Made by a program: the position numbers and the translations under genes. A DNA stretch of 64,000 nt, from positions 496,001 through 560,000 of the forward strand of contig NZ_CP085345.1 in assembly GCF_020618415.1 (NCBI RefSeq), in the 5' to 3' direction. Positions 1 to 8,123 of this stretch are shown one piece after another; the stretch's first letter is position 1; every line of letters begins with the position of its first letter. The notes under the pieces were generated by a model. It searched no databases. It was not told the DNA's origin and worked only from the letters and a program-made list of their open reading frames with translations. The DNA is from Cupriavidus sp. MP-37. GTDB lineage: Bacteria > Pseudomonadota > Gammaproteobacteria > Burkholderiales > Burkholderiaceae.

Positions 1-972
1 ATGGGTCAGCTCGAAGCCCATCGCCTCCATCTGCGCCAGCACCGCGGCCGGCGGCGGCGCGCCGGCCACCATGCCGCGCACCGGCCCGCGCACGCCTTCC
101 CGCCACGCCGCGGGGGCATTGACCAGCGCGGTATGCACGATTGGCGCGGCGCAGTAGTGGGTCACGCCCTCTTCACGCATCAGGTCGAACACCAGCTTGG
201 GCTCGAACTTGCGCAGGCACACGTTGACGCCCGCGCGCGCCGCCACCGTCCAGGGGAAGCACCAGCCGTTGCAATGGAACATCGGCAGTGTCCACAGATA
301 GACCGGGTGCTTGGGCAGGTCCCACTCCAGGATATTCGAGATGGCATTGATGGCCGCGCCGCGGTGATGGTAGACCACGCCCTTGGGGTCGCCGGTGGTG
401 CCCGAGGTGTAGTTCAGCGCGATCGCATCCCACTCGTCGGCGGGCATTTGCCAGGCGTATGCCGGATCGCCGCCGGCGAGGAAGGCTTCGTAGTCGGTGT
501 CGCCGAACGGCGCCGACTGCGGACCCAGCACGTCGTGCACGGCAACCACCTTCAGTCCCGGCAGTTCCAGCGCCATCTGCCGCGCCAGGTCGGCGAACTC
601 GGTATCGGCCAGCAGCACGCGCGCTTCGCCATGGCGCAGCATGAACAGCAGATTGGCGGCGTCGAGGCGGATATTCAGCGCATTGAGCACGGCTCCGGCC
701 ATCGGCACGCCGAAATGCGCTTCGACCATGGCCGGCGTATTGGGCAGCAGCGCGGCCACGGTATCGCCCTTGCCGATGCCGGCGCGTGCCAGCGCGCTGG
801 CCAGGCGCCGTGCGCGCGCATAAGTGTCGCGCCAGTTCTGGCGCAGCGGCCCATGCACGATGGCCAGGCGGTCGCCATACACCTCGGCGGCGCGCACCAG
901 GAAATCAATGGGGGTAAGCGGCACGAAATTGGCTGCGTTGCGGGCCAGGCCGCTGTCGAAATCGGTTGGCAT
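1..972 (-). CDS. AMP-dependent acyl-CoA synthetase (AlkK-like), 3' end outside window
   Basis: Reading the minus strand from the ATG at 970-972 gives 324 codons with no stop before the window edge, so the C-terminal part is missing. The protein starts MPTDFDSGLARNAANFVPLT and carries the AMP-binding motif YTSGTTGDPKGV, followed by a stretch ending LPMFHCNGWCFPW typical of medium/long-chain fatty acyl-CoA ligases of the AlkK type, which are about 540 residues. It should activate a fatty acid as acyl-AMP and then acyl-CoA in the cytosol. It diverges from the Crp/Fnr gene at 1203, and the shared 230-base spacer holds a helical-period tandem repeat. The chain-length substrate cannot be read from sequence. 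Confidence 0.9.
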   Translation of the reverse strand, partial: MPTDFDSGLARNAANFVPLTPIDFLVRAAEVYGDRLAIVHGPLRQNWRDTYARARRLASALARAGIGKGDTVAALLPNTPAMVEAHFGVPMAGAVLNALNIRLDAANLLFMLRHGEARVLLADTEFADLARQMALELPGLKVVAVHDVLGPQSAPFGDTDYEAFLAGGDPAYAWQMPADEWDAIALNYTSGTTGDPKGVVYHHRGAAINAISNILEWDLPKHPVYLWTLPMFHCNGWCFPWTVAARAGVNVCLRKFEPKLVFDLMREEGVTHYCAAPIVHTALVNAPAAWREGVRGPVRGMVAGAPPPAAVLAQMEAMGFELTH

Positions 973-993
973 TGCTAGTGTCTCCGCCTTATC

Positions 994-1030
994 GGGGTCA
1001 TTCCGGGGTCATTCCGGGGTCATTCCGGGT
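994..1030. repeat. Three tandem 11-bp units GGGGTCATTCC
   Basis: The unit GGGGTCATTCC occurs three times head to tail at 994-1004, 1005-1015 and 1016-1026, followed by a partial unit GGGT. The 11-bp period is about one helical turn. It lies between the divergent starts of the acyl-CoA synthetase and the Crp/Fnr regulator, 22 bases from the former's start codon, so it may be a regulator binding array or a slippage-prone repeat. Confidence 0.8.
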
Positions 1031-1202
1031 CGTTCGGGCGCTGTCGATGTGGCGCCTTGCGGCGCTGTCACTTTTTCTTGCACAAGGCTATCATCGCACA
1101 CGCCGGCGCACTGTCGTCGAGACGACAAACCTGCCGCAAACCCGCGCCAGGCAAGGCTTACACGATTCTTACAGGATGCGGCGCAGTGCGCCCGTCCATG
1201 CC

Positions 1203-1919
1203 ATGAGCGAACCCGCAGACCCCACTTCCCTCCCTGTGCTGGCCCCCGCCGCGGTGCTGGCCGGCCATGCCTGGTTCGGCGAACTCGCCCCGGCACACCA
1301 GTCTCTTGCCGCGCGCGAAACCCTGCTGCAGTCCTTTGCCGCGGGCAGCTTTATCGCCCGGCGCGGCGAGCCCTCGCGCCACTGGATCGGCGTGGACAGC
1401 GGCCTGATCAAGCTGGCGGTGTACACGCCCGATGGCCGCGGCTGCACCTTCTCGGGTGTGCCTGCCGGCGGCTGGTGCGGCGAAGGCAGCGTGATCAAGC
1501 GCGAACACCGCCGCTATGACGTGATCGCGATCCGCGACTCGCAGGTGCTGCTGGTGCCCGAACCGGTCTTCAACACCCTGCTGGCGCAGAGCCTGCCGTT
1601 CGCCAGCTTTGTGGTGCGCCAGCTCAACGAACGCATGGGCCAGTTCATCGCCACCGTGCAGAACGATCGCCTGCTGGGCGCCGATGCGCGCGTGGCGCAA
1701 GCCATCGCACAGCTGTTCCATCCCGACCTGTATCCGCGCACCAGCCCGGTACTGGAACTGTCGCAGGAGGAGATCGGCCTGCTTACCGGGCTCTCGCGCC
1801 AGCGCGTCAACCAGGCGCTGCGGCGGCTGGCGGATGCGGGCATGGTGCACTTGTCGTATCAAAGCATCCGCGTGACCGACCTGCCACGGCTGCGCCACTT
1901 CGGGATATCGGACCTGTAA
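1203..1919 (+). CDS. Crp/Fnr family transcriptional regulator
   Basis: A 238-residue protein with an N-terminal cyclic-nucleotide-binding-like beta-roll (about 25-140) and a C-terminal winged helix (about 160-235). The recognition helix region reads LSQEEIGLLTGLSRQRVNQ, a Crp/Fnr-type HTH. The conserved Cys cluster of FNR is absent, so it is probably not an iron-sulfur oxygen sensor. The ATG at 1203 (MSEPADPTSLP) is chosen; another in-frame ATG at 1176 would add nine residues, and the frame stays open to 966. It diverges from the acyl-CoA synthetase and may regulate it; that link is inferred from position only. Confidence 0.9.
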   Translation: MSEPADPTSLPVLAPAAVLAGHAWFGELAPAHQSLAARETLLQSFAAGSFIARRGEPSRHWIGVDSGLIKLAVYTPDGRGCTFSGVPAGGWCGEGSVIKREHRRYDVIAIRDSQVLLVPEPVFNTLLAQSLPFASFVVRQLNERMGQFIATVQNDRLLGADARVAQAIAQLFHPDLYPRTSPVLELSQEEIGLLTGLSRQRVNQALRRLADAGMVHLSYQSIRVTDLPRLRHFGISDL

Positions 1920-2038
1920 CGCCGCAGACGCCGGCGGCTGCGCTGGCTTCTAACGCGCTGGCCGTGGCCTTGCGCTGGCCACGGAATCCTGCGACAGTTA
2001 CCCGCCGCAACGCCGCCAGCTTCCGGGTCGTCTTCCGC

Positions 2039-2683
2039 ATGCCGCTTGTCAGCCGTCACCACCTCCGCTTTGCCCGCCTGCGCTTTCCCTTTGCCGTCCA
2101 TGTGCAAGCCCTGCACGGCACCGCCAGCCTGCGCGACGCCAATGCGCGGCGTGAAGTCCGGCCCGGCGACCCGTTCGTGGTGCACGCCTTCGCCCACTTC
2201 GACTGCGACCTGCCGGGCACCTGGCAGCAACCCTGCGCCATCGTCCTGACCGCCGTACCGGACAGCGACTGTCCCCGCCTGGCCGGCAAGCCCGCGGATC
2301 GTCCGTGGTCGCGCCAGTTCGCCGGCCTGGTCTTTTCCCGCCCCGAGACCGACTGGAACGCCGAGCGCCTGGCCGCGCAATGGCAAGTGCCGGCGCGCCT
2401 GGTCCGCGCACGGCTCTTTGCCGAAGGCGAGGCGCTGCATCCGCTGCTGCGCGAGCAACGCGCCGCACATGCGCTGCACGCGCTGGCCGGCGCAGGCGGC
2501 CTGGTGCCCGCGCTGGACCGGTTGGCCATGCATGCGGGCCTGCGTTCGGCCAACGCGCTGGCGCGCGCCTGGCACGACTGGTTCGGCATCGATGCCGAGC
2601 GGCTGGTTGAAGATTGCCGCGGTGGTCGCCGGGCGCTTGCAGAACGGCCAACGTGGCCGGGGCTGGCCCAGGCGGCAGCCTGA
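2039..2683 (+). CDS. AraC-type helix-turn-helix regulator
   Basis: 214 residues from the ATG at 2039 (MPLVSRHHLRFARL). The N-terminal half looks like a small cupin-type sensor with a GDPF turn. The C-terminal half has two HTH-like stretches: ERLAAQWQVPARLVRARLF, and the second with the AraC signature pattern LRSANALARAWHDWFG. The frame is open upstream to 1964, but the 2039 start gives a normal domain beginning. It stands alone, 119 bases after the Crp/Fnr gene on the same strand. No effector ligand or target can be assigned. Confidence 0.7.
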   Translation: MPLVSRHHLRFARLRFPFAVHVQALHGTASLRDANARREVRPGDPFVVHAFAHFDCDLPGTWQQPCAIVLTAVPDSDCPRLAGKPADRPWSRQFAGLVFSRPETDWNAERLAAQWQVPARLVRARLFAEGEALHPLLREQRAAHALHALAGAGGLVPALDRLAMHAGLRSANALARAWHDWFGIDAERLVEDCRGGRRALAERPTWPGLAQAAA

Positions 2684-2788
2684 TTCGCTTTCTTTTCCTT
2701 GGCGGCAAGCCATCCGCCACGCCTCGCGCGCTTTGTCAATCACCTCAACGCGGGTTGGGCAGGTCGACGCCTTTCCCGCAAAATCGCG

Positions 2789-2817
2789 CCCGCAGGGCGG
2801 GTCAGCCTCCCTGTGGG
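2789..2817. other. Stem-loop between AraC-type gene and lipoprotein gene
   Basis: CCCGCAGGG (2789-2797) pairs with CCCTGTGGG (2809-2817) with one G-U pair and an 11-base loop. It sits about 105 bases after the AraC-type stop and 74 bases before the lipoprotein start. There is no T-run on the plus strand, so this is either a Rho-independent terminator remnant or a leader hairpin of the lipoprotein mRNA. Confidence 0.35.
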
Positions 2818-2891
2818 CGGGGTCCTGCATGAGCCAGTGTTCCACCACGCAGCGCCCGGCCATAACAAAAACCACAGAAAACAACACAGGG

Positions 2892-4502
2892 ATGAAAACA
2901 AAACATCTGTTTTTGACGGGTCTGGCGGCGGCCGTACTGACGGCCTGCGGAGGCGGCGGCGGAGACTCGGCGCCTGCCACGGCGCCCGCCGCCACGAAGA
3001 TCAGCGGCACCGCGGCCGTGGGCGCCGCGTTGGGCGGTGCCACGGTCCAGGCCAAGTGCGCCTCGGGCAGCGGCACGGCCACCACCGCCGCCGATGGCAC
3101 CTTCACGCTCAGCATCGACGGCGCCACGCGACCGTGCGTGCTCAGCGTCAAGACGCCTGACGGCACCACGCTGCATTCGGTGGTCGAGGCCGGTACCGGC
3201 ACCACCGCCGTGGCCAACATCACCCCGCTGACCGAACTGGTGACCGCATCGCTGGCACAGGGTAGCACCACGGCCTTCTTCGATCAGTTCGACGCCGCCG
3301 CGCAGGCCAAGCTGACTTCCGGCAACCTGACCAGCGCCACAGAGTCGGTTCGTCTGGTGCTGACCGGCGTGGTGGACCTGACCAGCGTCGACCCGCTCAA
3401 GGATCCGCTGGTGGCCGCCAACGGCGCCAACGCCGGCAATGCCCAGGACAAGCTGCTGGACCAGCTCGGCGATCGCCTGGAAGCGTCGAAGACCACGCTG
3501 GGCGAGCTGTCTTCGGCAGTGGGTTCCAATGCCGGTGCGGCGGCGATCCAGACCGCGCTGCAGCCGGCGGCGTCGAGCTGCGCGGGACTGAAGACGGGCA
3601 AATACCATGTAATCGGACTGGGCTCCGCAGCGGCGGAAGCCGGCGACCTCGACGCCGCCGCCCTCAAGCTGCAGGTCGGCAACGAGACCGTCCCCTTCAC
3701 CGCCGTTGCCAACGATGCCTGCCGCTTCACCGTGCCGGGCGCGAACGGGACCACCAACACCGTGATGGTCGCCAAATCGGGCATCGCACTGGCCGTGCCG
3801 CCTGCGGGCCCGATGAGTGATCTGCCCACCCTGCTGGTGCCCGCACAGTCCGTTGCCCTGGCCGACCTGGCAGGCGACTGGAACGGTCTCGGCATGGAGC
3901 GTGACAACAGCGGAACGCCCTACGCATCGCGCCGCGTGACCTTCAGCATCGATGCCGCGGGCAAGCTGACCAAGGGTGCCGACTGCTCCGGCGTGAACAC
4001 CTGCGAGGCATGGCTGCCTGAAGAACTGCCGACGCTCAGCGCCAACGCCGACGGCAGCTTCAAGATCAGCGACAGCTTCGGCTCGCAGCTTGCCTATGCC
4101 TTCAAGGGCACCGACGGCCAGGTGACAGTCGTGATCACGCACGACGATGGCTTCATGATCGCCGCCAAGCAGGTGGTGCGCCCCCTGCCGGCGGTGGGCA
4201 CGACCAACTCGTACTGGGACTCGGTCTTGTTTTCCGGCATCACGCCCACGCTGGACGGCCCTACCGCGTTGTCGAACGAGGTCACCTCGGTGGATACACA
4301 AACCGGCACCTACACCCGCAAGCGCCTGCAAGACAGCCGTTTGGACAGCTGGAAGATAAACAGCCCGGCAATTGGCCTGCGCTACCGTGCAGCCACCATC
4401 GGAGCTCCCGAGATGATCACGCTGGTCCCGGGCAATACCGGCCTGAGCGTGGGGATCTCCGTTGCCGGTTCGTACTACGATATCTCGGTCAACCGTCCTT
4501 AA
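2892..4502 (+). CDS. Large outer-membrane or periplasmic lipoprotein, function unknown
   Basis: 536 residues from the ATG at 2892. The start MKTKHLFLTGLAAAVLTACG is a clear lipoprotein signal with lipobox LTAC; the +2 residue is Gly and a Gly run follows. A carboxypeptidase-regulatory-like beta-sandwich segment follows (about 35-95: ISGTAAVGAALGGATVQAKC), then an Ala-rich helical part and a beta-rich C-terminal half. Such Gly-linker lipoproteins are common in Cupriavidus and Ralstonia. The frame is open upstream to 2418, but the signal peptide fixes the start. It has its own terminator at 4551, so it is monocistronic. Function cannot be assigned. Confidence 0.85.
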   Translation: MKTKHLFLTGLAAAVLTACGGGGGDSAPATAPAATKISGTAAVGAALGGATVQAKCASGSGTATTAADGTFTLSIDGATRPCVLSVKTPDGTTLHSVVEAGTGTTAVANITPLTELVTASLAQGSTTAFFDQFDAAAQAKLTSGNLTSATESVRLVLTGVVDLTSVDPLKDPLVAANGANAGNAQDKLLDQLGDRLEASKTTLGELSSAVGSNAGAAAIQTALQPAASSCAGLKTGKYHVIGLGSAAAEAGDLDAAALKLQVGNETVPFTAVANDACRFTVPGANGTTNTVMVAKSGIALAVPPAGPMSDLPTLLVPAQSVALADLAGDWNGLGMERDNSGTPYASRRVTFSIDAAGKLTKGADCSGVNTCEAWLPEELPTLSANADGSFKISDSFGSQLAYAFKGTDGQVTVVITHDDGFMIAAKQVVRPLPAVGTTNSYWDSVLFSGITPTLDGPTALSNEVTSVDTQTGTYTRKRLQDSRLDSWKINSPAIGLRYRAATIGAPEMITLVPGNTGLSVGISVAGSYYDISVNRP

Positions 4503-4550
4503 CTTCGGCACAAGGTGCGCGTTTGGGTGCCTTGCACCTGAACCGAACCA

Positions 4551-4583
4551 AGCCGGCGCCGCCATGCGGTGCCGGCTTTTTTT
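4551..4583 (+). terminator. Rho-independent terminator of the lipoprotein gene
   Basis: AGCCGGCGCC (4551-4560) pairs with GGTGCCGGCT (4568-4577) around a 7-base loop, with one G-T wobble, and is followed directly by a run of T residues to 4583. It lies 48 bases after the lipoprotein stop codon. Confidence 0.85.
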
Positions 4584-4796
4584 ATTCTCGCCGGCAAAAA
4601 AATACCCACAGCCGGGTGGTAGTGGGTAACAAAGTGGTGCGGGCACGTCGCGGAACTGCCCACGGCTCGCATCTTTGCATCGACATTCCAGCCCGCCAAT
4701 AATCTTTCCGGACTAGTTGCGCCCCCACAGCGGTTGCATGGACAAGCGCCCGCGATTCTTGTTCAATGGATCGCCCCTCGCGCCCCCCTTCCTTCA

Positions 4797-5429
4797 ATGC
4801 CCCACGCCCGCCTGCTGCTGATCGACGACCATACCTTGTTCCGCACCGGGCTGCGCCTGGTGCTGGCCGACAGCCCGAGCGTGGCTCATATCATAGAGGC
4901 CGGTTCGGTCATGCAGGCGGTGCAGGACCACGGCGGCGCGGCGGTCGACATCGTGCTGCTCGACATCCAGATGCCGGGCCTGAACGGCATCGAGGGCGTC
5001 AAGGTATTGCGCCGGCATTTCCCGGCGGCACGGATCCTGATCGTGTCGGGCACGTCGGGGCTGGAAACCATCCCGGCCGAGGTGCGGCGCGAGATCGCAG
5101 GCTTCCTGCCCAAATCCGCCGACGCGAACGAGATCGAGGAAGCCATTGCATGCTGCCTGGCCGGCGGCACGCATTTTTCCGGCGAGGCCAATGCCGGCGC
5201 ACCGTCCCAGGCGTCCTACGCTGCCAGCACGCTCACACCGCGCCAGCTCGAGGTGCTGCATCAGCTGACGCTGGGCCGCTCGAACAAGGTCATTGCCCAC
5301 CATATGGGCCTGTCCGAGAACACCGTGCGCGTCCATGTCGCGGCCATCCTCGATCATCTCGGCGTGGTCAGCCGCGTCGAAGCCATCCTCGAAGCCCAGC
5401 GGCGCGGCCTGGTGCAGGCGGTGCGATGA
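4797..5429 (+). CDS. LuxR/NarL-family response regulator
   Basis: 210 residues. The receiver domain (1-120) has the acidic pair D10-D11 and phosphoacceptor Asp56 in IVLLDIQMPGLNG. The C-terminal LuxR-type HTH (about 145-205) reads LTPRQLEVLHQLTLGRSNKV followed by GLSENTVRVHVAAIL. The ATG at 4797 is preferred over the upstream in-frame start at 4734 because the domain begins MPHARLLLIDDH. Its stop overlaps the start of the hybrid kinase by four bases (ATGA), so the two are translationally coupled and should form a two-component pair, with the regulator gene first. Confidence 0.92.
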   Translation: MPHARLLLIDDHTLFRTGLRLVLADSPSVAHIIEAGSVMQAVQDHGGAAVDIVLLDIQMPGLNGIEGVKVLRRHFPAARILIVSGTSGLETIPAEVRREIAGFLPKSADANEIEEAIACCLAGGTHFSGEANAGAPSQASYAASTLTPRQLEVLHQLTLGRSNKVIAHHMGLSENTVRVHVAAILDHLGVVSRVEAILEAQRRGLVQAVR

Positions 5430-7264
5430 CGGCGCAGACCACAGCCCCAGCCGTTCCCGCGCGCGCGCGGCTGCGCTGGCTGCCCCGCTACGATGCGCCA
5501 CGCATTCTGGCGGCGCAGATGAGCCTGATCGACCAAAGCTTCGGTTGCGCGATGGCAGGCAGTTCGCTGGCAGCGATCTTCCTGGCGGCGGGCCTGGTCC
5601 TGAACTGGAACCGCCCCGGCGCCCTGCCCTGGGCCGCCGCGATGGTGCTGGCTTGCGCCGTGGCGTACTTCGGGCGGCTGCGGCTGCCCGGGCGGCTCAC
5701 CGAAGCCGGTGCGGCGAGCTATGCGCGCGGCATGACCGCCATGCTGATGCTGATCGGCGCGCTGTGGGGACTGGTGGCATGGCTATACCTGGACGTACGC
5801 ATGCCGGCCGTGGTGATCTGCATCCTCTCGCTGATCGCCGGCATGAGCGCGGCGGCGCTCGCGGTATTCTCGGCATGCCTGCCCGTGGCGATCGGTTTCT
5901 TCGTGCCGGCAATCGTGCCGGTCTGGATCGCGTTCTTGGCTACCGGCGATATCGAATTCCTGCCGATGTTCCTGGCCACGCCGCTGTACCTGTGCGTGCT
6001 GCTGGTGTTTGCGCGCAACTATGCGCGCGTGGCGCGGCAATCGATCGCGCTGCGCTTCGAGAACGTCGAACTGATCTCGCAGCTGCGCGAGCAAACCGCG
6101 CGCGCCGAGGCCGCGCAGCACGCGGCCGAAGAAGCCAACCGGGCCAAATCGGTGTTCCTGGCCTCCGCCAGCCATGACCTGCGCCAGCCGCTGCACGCGA
6201 TGGGCCTGTTCCTGGTATCGCTGGGCCGCACCAGCCTCGACGAACGCCAGCGCCAGTTGCTGGCGCATATCGAAGCCTCTTCCGGCGCCGCGCGCGAGAT
6301 GCTGAACTCGCTGCTTGACTTTTCCAAGCTCGAGGCCGGCGTGATCACGCCACGCGCGCGCGCGTTCCGCCTGCAGCCGCTGCTGCACAAGCTGGAGAAC
6401 GAGTTCGCGCCGCAGGCCGAAGCGCGCGGGCTGGTGTATCGCACGCGCGATACGACGGTGACCCTCCATGGCGACCCCACGCTGGTCGAACTGGTGCTGC
6501 GCAATCTGATTGCCAACGCCATCCGCTATACGCAACGCGGCGGCGTGCTGGTGGCCTGCCGCCAGCGCGGCGCGCGCGCGACGATCGAAGTCTGGGACAC
6601 CGGCATCGGCATCCCCGCCGCCCAGCACCGCGACATCTTTCGGGAATTCCACCAGCTGGGCAATCCCGAACGCGATCAGCGCAAGGGGCTCGGGTTGGGA
6701 CTGGCCATCGTCGAAGGCTTGGCGCGCACCATGCAGACGCGCGTGACGCTCGCGTCCTGCCCCGGGCGTGGCTCAGTGTTTCGCTTCGGCATGCCGCAGG
6801 CCCGGGAATCGCCCGAAGAGAGCTCGCGCCCGCCGGCGCGCGCACTCGACGGGCTGCGCGTGCTGGTGATCGATGATGACGAAGCCATCCGCAGCGCGAT
6901 GTCCGAATTGCTGTCGGCTTGGCGCTGCGAGTGCCGCACGGTCGAATCGGAAGAACAGGCACTGGCAGCGCTGGCGGAATTCACGCCCAAGCTGGTGCTT
7001 GCCGATTACCGCCTGCGCGGACACCGCACCGGCCAGCAGGCGCTGGACGCGATCCGGCAGCGGCTGGGCCGCCACGTGCCGGCCATCATCATCACGGGGG
7101 ATACCGCGGCCGACCGCCTGCGCACCGCGCACGCAACCGGTACCGCATTGCTGCACAAACCGGTGGTACCGCAGGAATTGCAGGCGGCCATCGACACCCT
7201 GCTGCGCGAGTTCCCGGCACAGGTCAGCGGCGCGGCGGACCGCCAGGCGGCGGTCACGCAATGA
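5426..7264 (+). CDS. Membrane hybrid sensor histidine kinase with C-terminal receiver
   Basis: 612 residues beginning at the ATG in the ATGA overlap with the response regulator. Residues about 25-205 hold six hydrophobic segments forming the membrane sensor. A short coiled coil leads to the HisKA H-box ASASHDLRQPLHAMG with His250. The HATPase_c domain shows an N box around LRNLIANAIRY, a G1 box WDTGIGIP and a G2 box KGLGLGLAIV. The C-terminal receiver starts LRVLVIDDDEAI, with phosphoacceptor Asp527 in VLADYRL. The architecture resembles kinases that sense membrane or small hydrophobic signals, but the signal is unknown. Phosphoflow is probably His250 to Asp527 or to Asp56 of the partner regulator. 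Confidence 0.92.
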   Translation: MTAQTTAPAVPARARLRWLPRYDAPRILAAQMSLIDQSFGCAMAGSSLAAIFLAAGLVLNWNRPGALPWAAAMVLACAVAYFGRLRLPGRLTEAGAASYARGMTAMLMLIGALWGLVAWLYLDVRMPAVVICILSLIAGMSAAALAVFSACLPVAIGFFVPAIVPVWIAFLATGDIEFLPMFLATPLYLCVLLVFARNYARVARQSIALRFENVELISQLREQTARAEAAQHAAEEANRAKSVFLASASHDLRQPLHAMGLFLVSLGRTSLDERQRQLLAHIEASSGAAREMLNSLLDFSKLEAGVITPRARAFRLQPLLHKLENEFAPQAEARGLVYRTRDTTVTLHGDPTLVELVLRNLIANAIRYTQRGGVLVACRQRGARATIEVWDTGIGIPAAQHRDIFREFHQLGNPERDQRKGLGLGLAIVEGLARTMQTRVTLASCPGRGSVFRFGMPQARESPEESSRPPARALDGLRVLVIDDDEAIRSAMSELLSAWRCECRTVESEEQALAALAEFTPKLVLADYRLRGHRTGQQALDAIRQRLGRHVPAIIITGDTAADRLRTAHATGTALLHKPVVPQELQAAIDTLLREFPAQVSGAADRQAAVTQ

Positions 7265-7270
7265 ACTACG

Positions 7271-7287
7271 CCCCGGTCACGCCGGGG
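7271..7287. terminator. Possible weak terminator hairpin between convergent genes
   Basis: CCCCGG (7271-7276), loop TCACG, CCGGGG (7282-7287): a perfect six-base-pair stem between the hybrid kinase stop (7264) and the convergent small membrane gene end (7297). No T-run follows on either strand, so it is only a weak terminator candidate. Confidence 0.35.
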
Positions 7288-7296
7288 TCAGGGCCA

Positions 7297-7464
7297 TCAG
7301 CCGCCCGAATGCAGCGGCGACAGCGAATAGGCCAGCACCAGTCCCGCCACGATCGCCGGAGAACCCAGGCGGATCGCCGTGCTGCGGGACAGCACGCCCA
7401 GATACACATACAAACACACCAGCACCATCGCAGTCACATACAGCAGGCTGTCATAGACTTGCAT
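7297..7464 (-). CDS. Small two-helix membrane protein, unknown
   Basis: 55 residues, MQVYDSLLYVTAMVLVCLYV and onward, with two hydrophobic helices (about 7-24 and 33-50). The ATG at 7464 is chosen over the one at 7482 because AGGGAG lies six bases before it, an ideal ribosome binding site that would otherwise fall inside the coding part. Convergent with the hybrid kinase. No family recognised. About 190 bases without a gene separate it from the VOC gene; nothing notable was seen there. Confidence 0.55.
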   Translation of the reverse strand: MQVYDSLLYVTAMVLVCLYVYLGVLSRSTAIRLGSPAIVAGLVLAYSLSPLHSGG

Positions 7465-7671
7465 GGACGTCTCCCTTGCCATTGTTCTTATTGCTTTACT
7501 TCGGTGGGCTGCCGACGGGGCAAGATGCGTGGGGTGTTGCGGAACTGCGTGGGGGGCGCTCCGTCGACAGCATGCTATGGCGGTCTGTTCAAAGGATAGT
7601 CACCACTTCGACGGAGCGTGGCAATTATGGAAATCCCTTTGCGGCGCTGCACCAGCGCGGCAAAGGTCAGA

Positions 7672-8094
7672 TCAATCGGCCGGCAGCATCTCGGGGTTCC
7701 AGGCGATTTCCCACAGATGTCCGTCCGGATCGTGGAAGTAGCCGGCGTATCCGCCCCAGAAGGTGTCCTGTGCCGGCTTGACCACGTTCGCCCCCGCGGC
7801 CAGTGCCTGCGCCATCACCGCATCCACCTCAGCCTTGTCGGCGACGTTGTGGGCCAGCGAGAAATCGGTCAGCGCGCGCGCCGTAACCTGCAGTCCGGCA
7901 TCATGCGCGAGGCTGGCGCGCGGCCAGAGCGCCAGCTTGAGGCCAGCCTGCAGGTCAAAGAACGCCACGGCGCCGTGCTCGAACTGTTCGCCGACAATGC
8001 CGGCGGTAGGCAAGCCAAGTCCGTCGCGATAGAAGCGCACCGCGCGCTGCAAGTCGTCGACGCCCAGCGTAATCAGGGTAATCCGCGGTTTTAT
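7672..8094 (-). CDS. VOC/glyoxalase-fold protein, apparent AUA start
   Basis: The protein has the glyoxalase/bleomycin-resistance pattern: a first strand RITLITLGVDDLQRAVRFY, then GLGLP, and a C-terminal GYAGYFHDPDGHLWEIAWNP with the usual metal-ligand Glu. The full fold needs the strand encoded at about 8050-8090. The only in-frame codon with a good ribosome binding site (AAGGA, six bases upstream) is ATA at 8092-8094; an in-frame ATG-TAA lies just before it at 8104-8109. The first conventional start is TTG at 8052, which would delete strand one. So the start is AUA, or ATG mutated to ATA. About 140 residues, normal for a single VOC protein. Substrate unknown. Confidence 0.8.
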   Translation of the reverse strand: MKPRITLITLGVDDLQRAVRFYRDGLGLPTAGIVGEQFEHGAVAFFDLQAGLKLALWPRASLAHDAGLQVTARALTDFSLAHNVADKAEVDAVMAQALAAGANVVKPAQDTFWGGYAGYFHDPDGHLWEIAWNPEMLPAD

Positions 8095-8123
8095 GGCAGT
8101 TCCTTACATGATGGGCTGGCAAC

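Noticed and set aside
1..978. 325-residue open frame on the plus strand
   Set aside because: Antisense to the acyl-CoA synthetase, whose AMP-binding motif is on the minus strand.
994..1030. CRISPR-like repeat
   Set aside because: The units are 11 bp and directly adjacent, with no spacers and no cas genes anywhere in the window.
2802..4646. 614-residue open frame on the minus strand
   Set aside because: Antisense to the lipoprotein gene and crosses its terminator; Gly/Arg/His-rich ghost frame.
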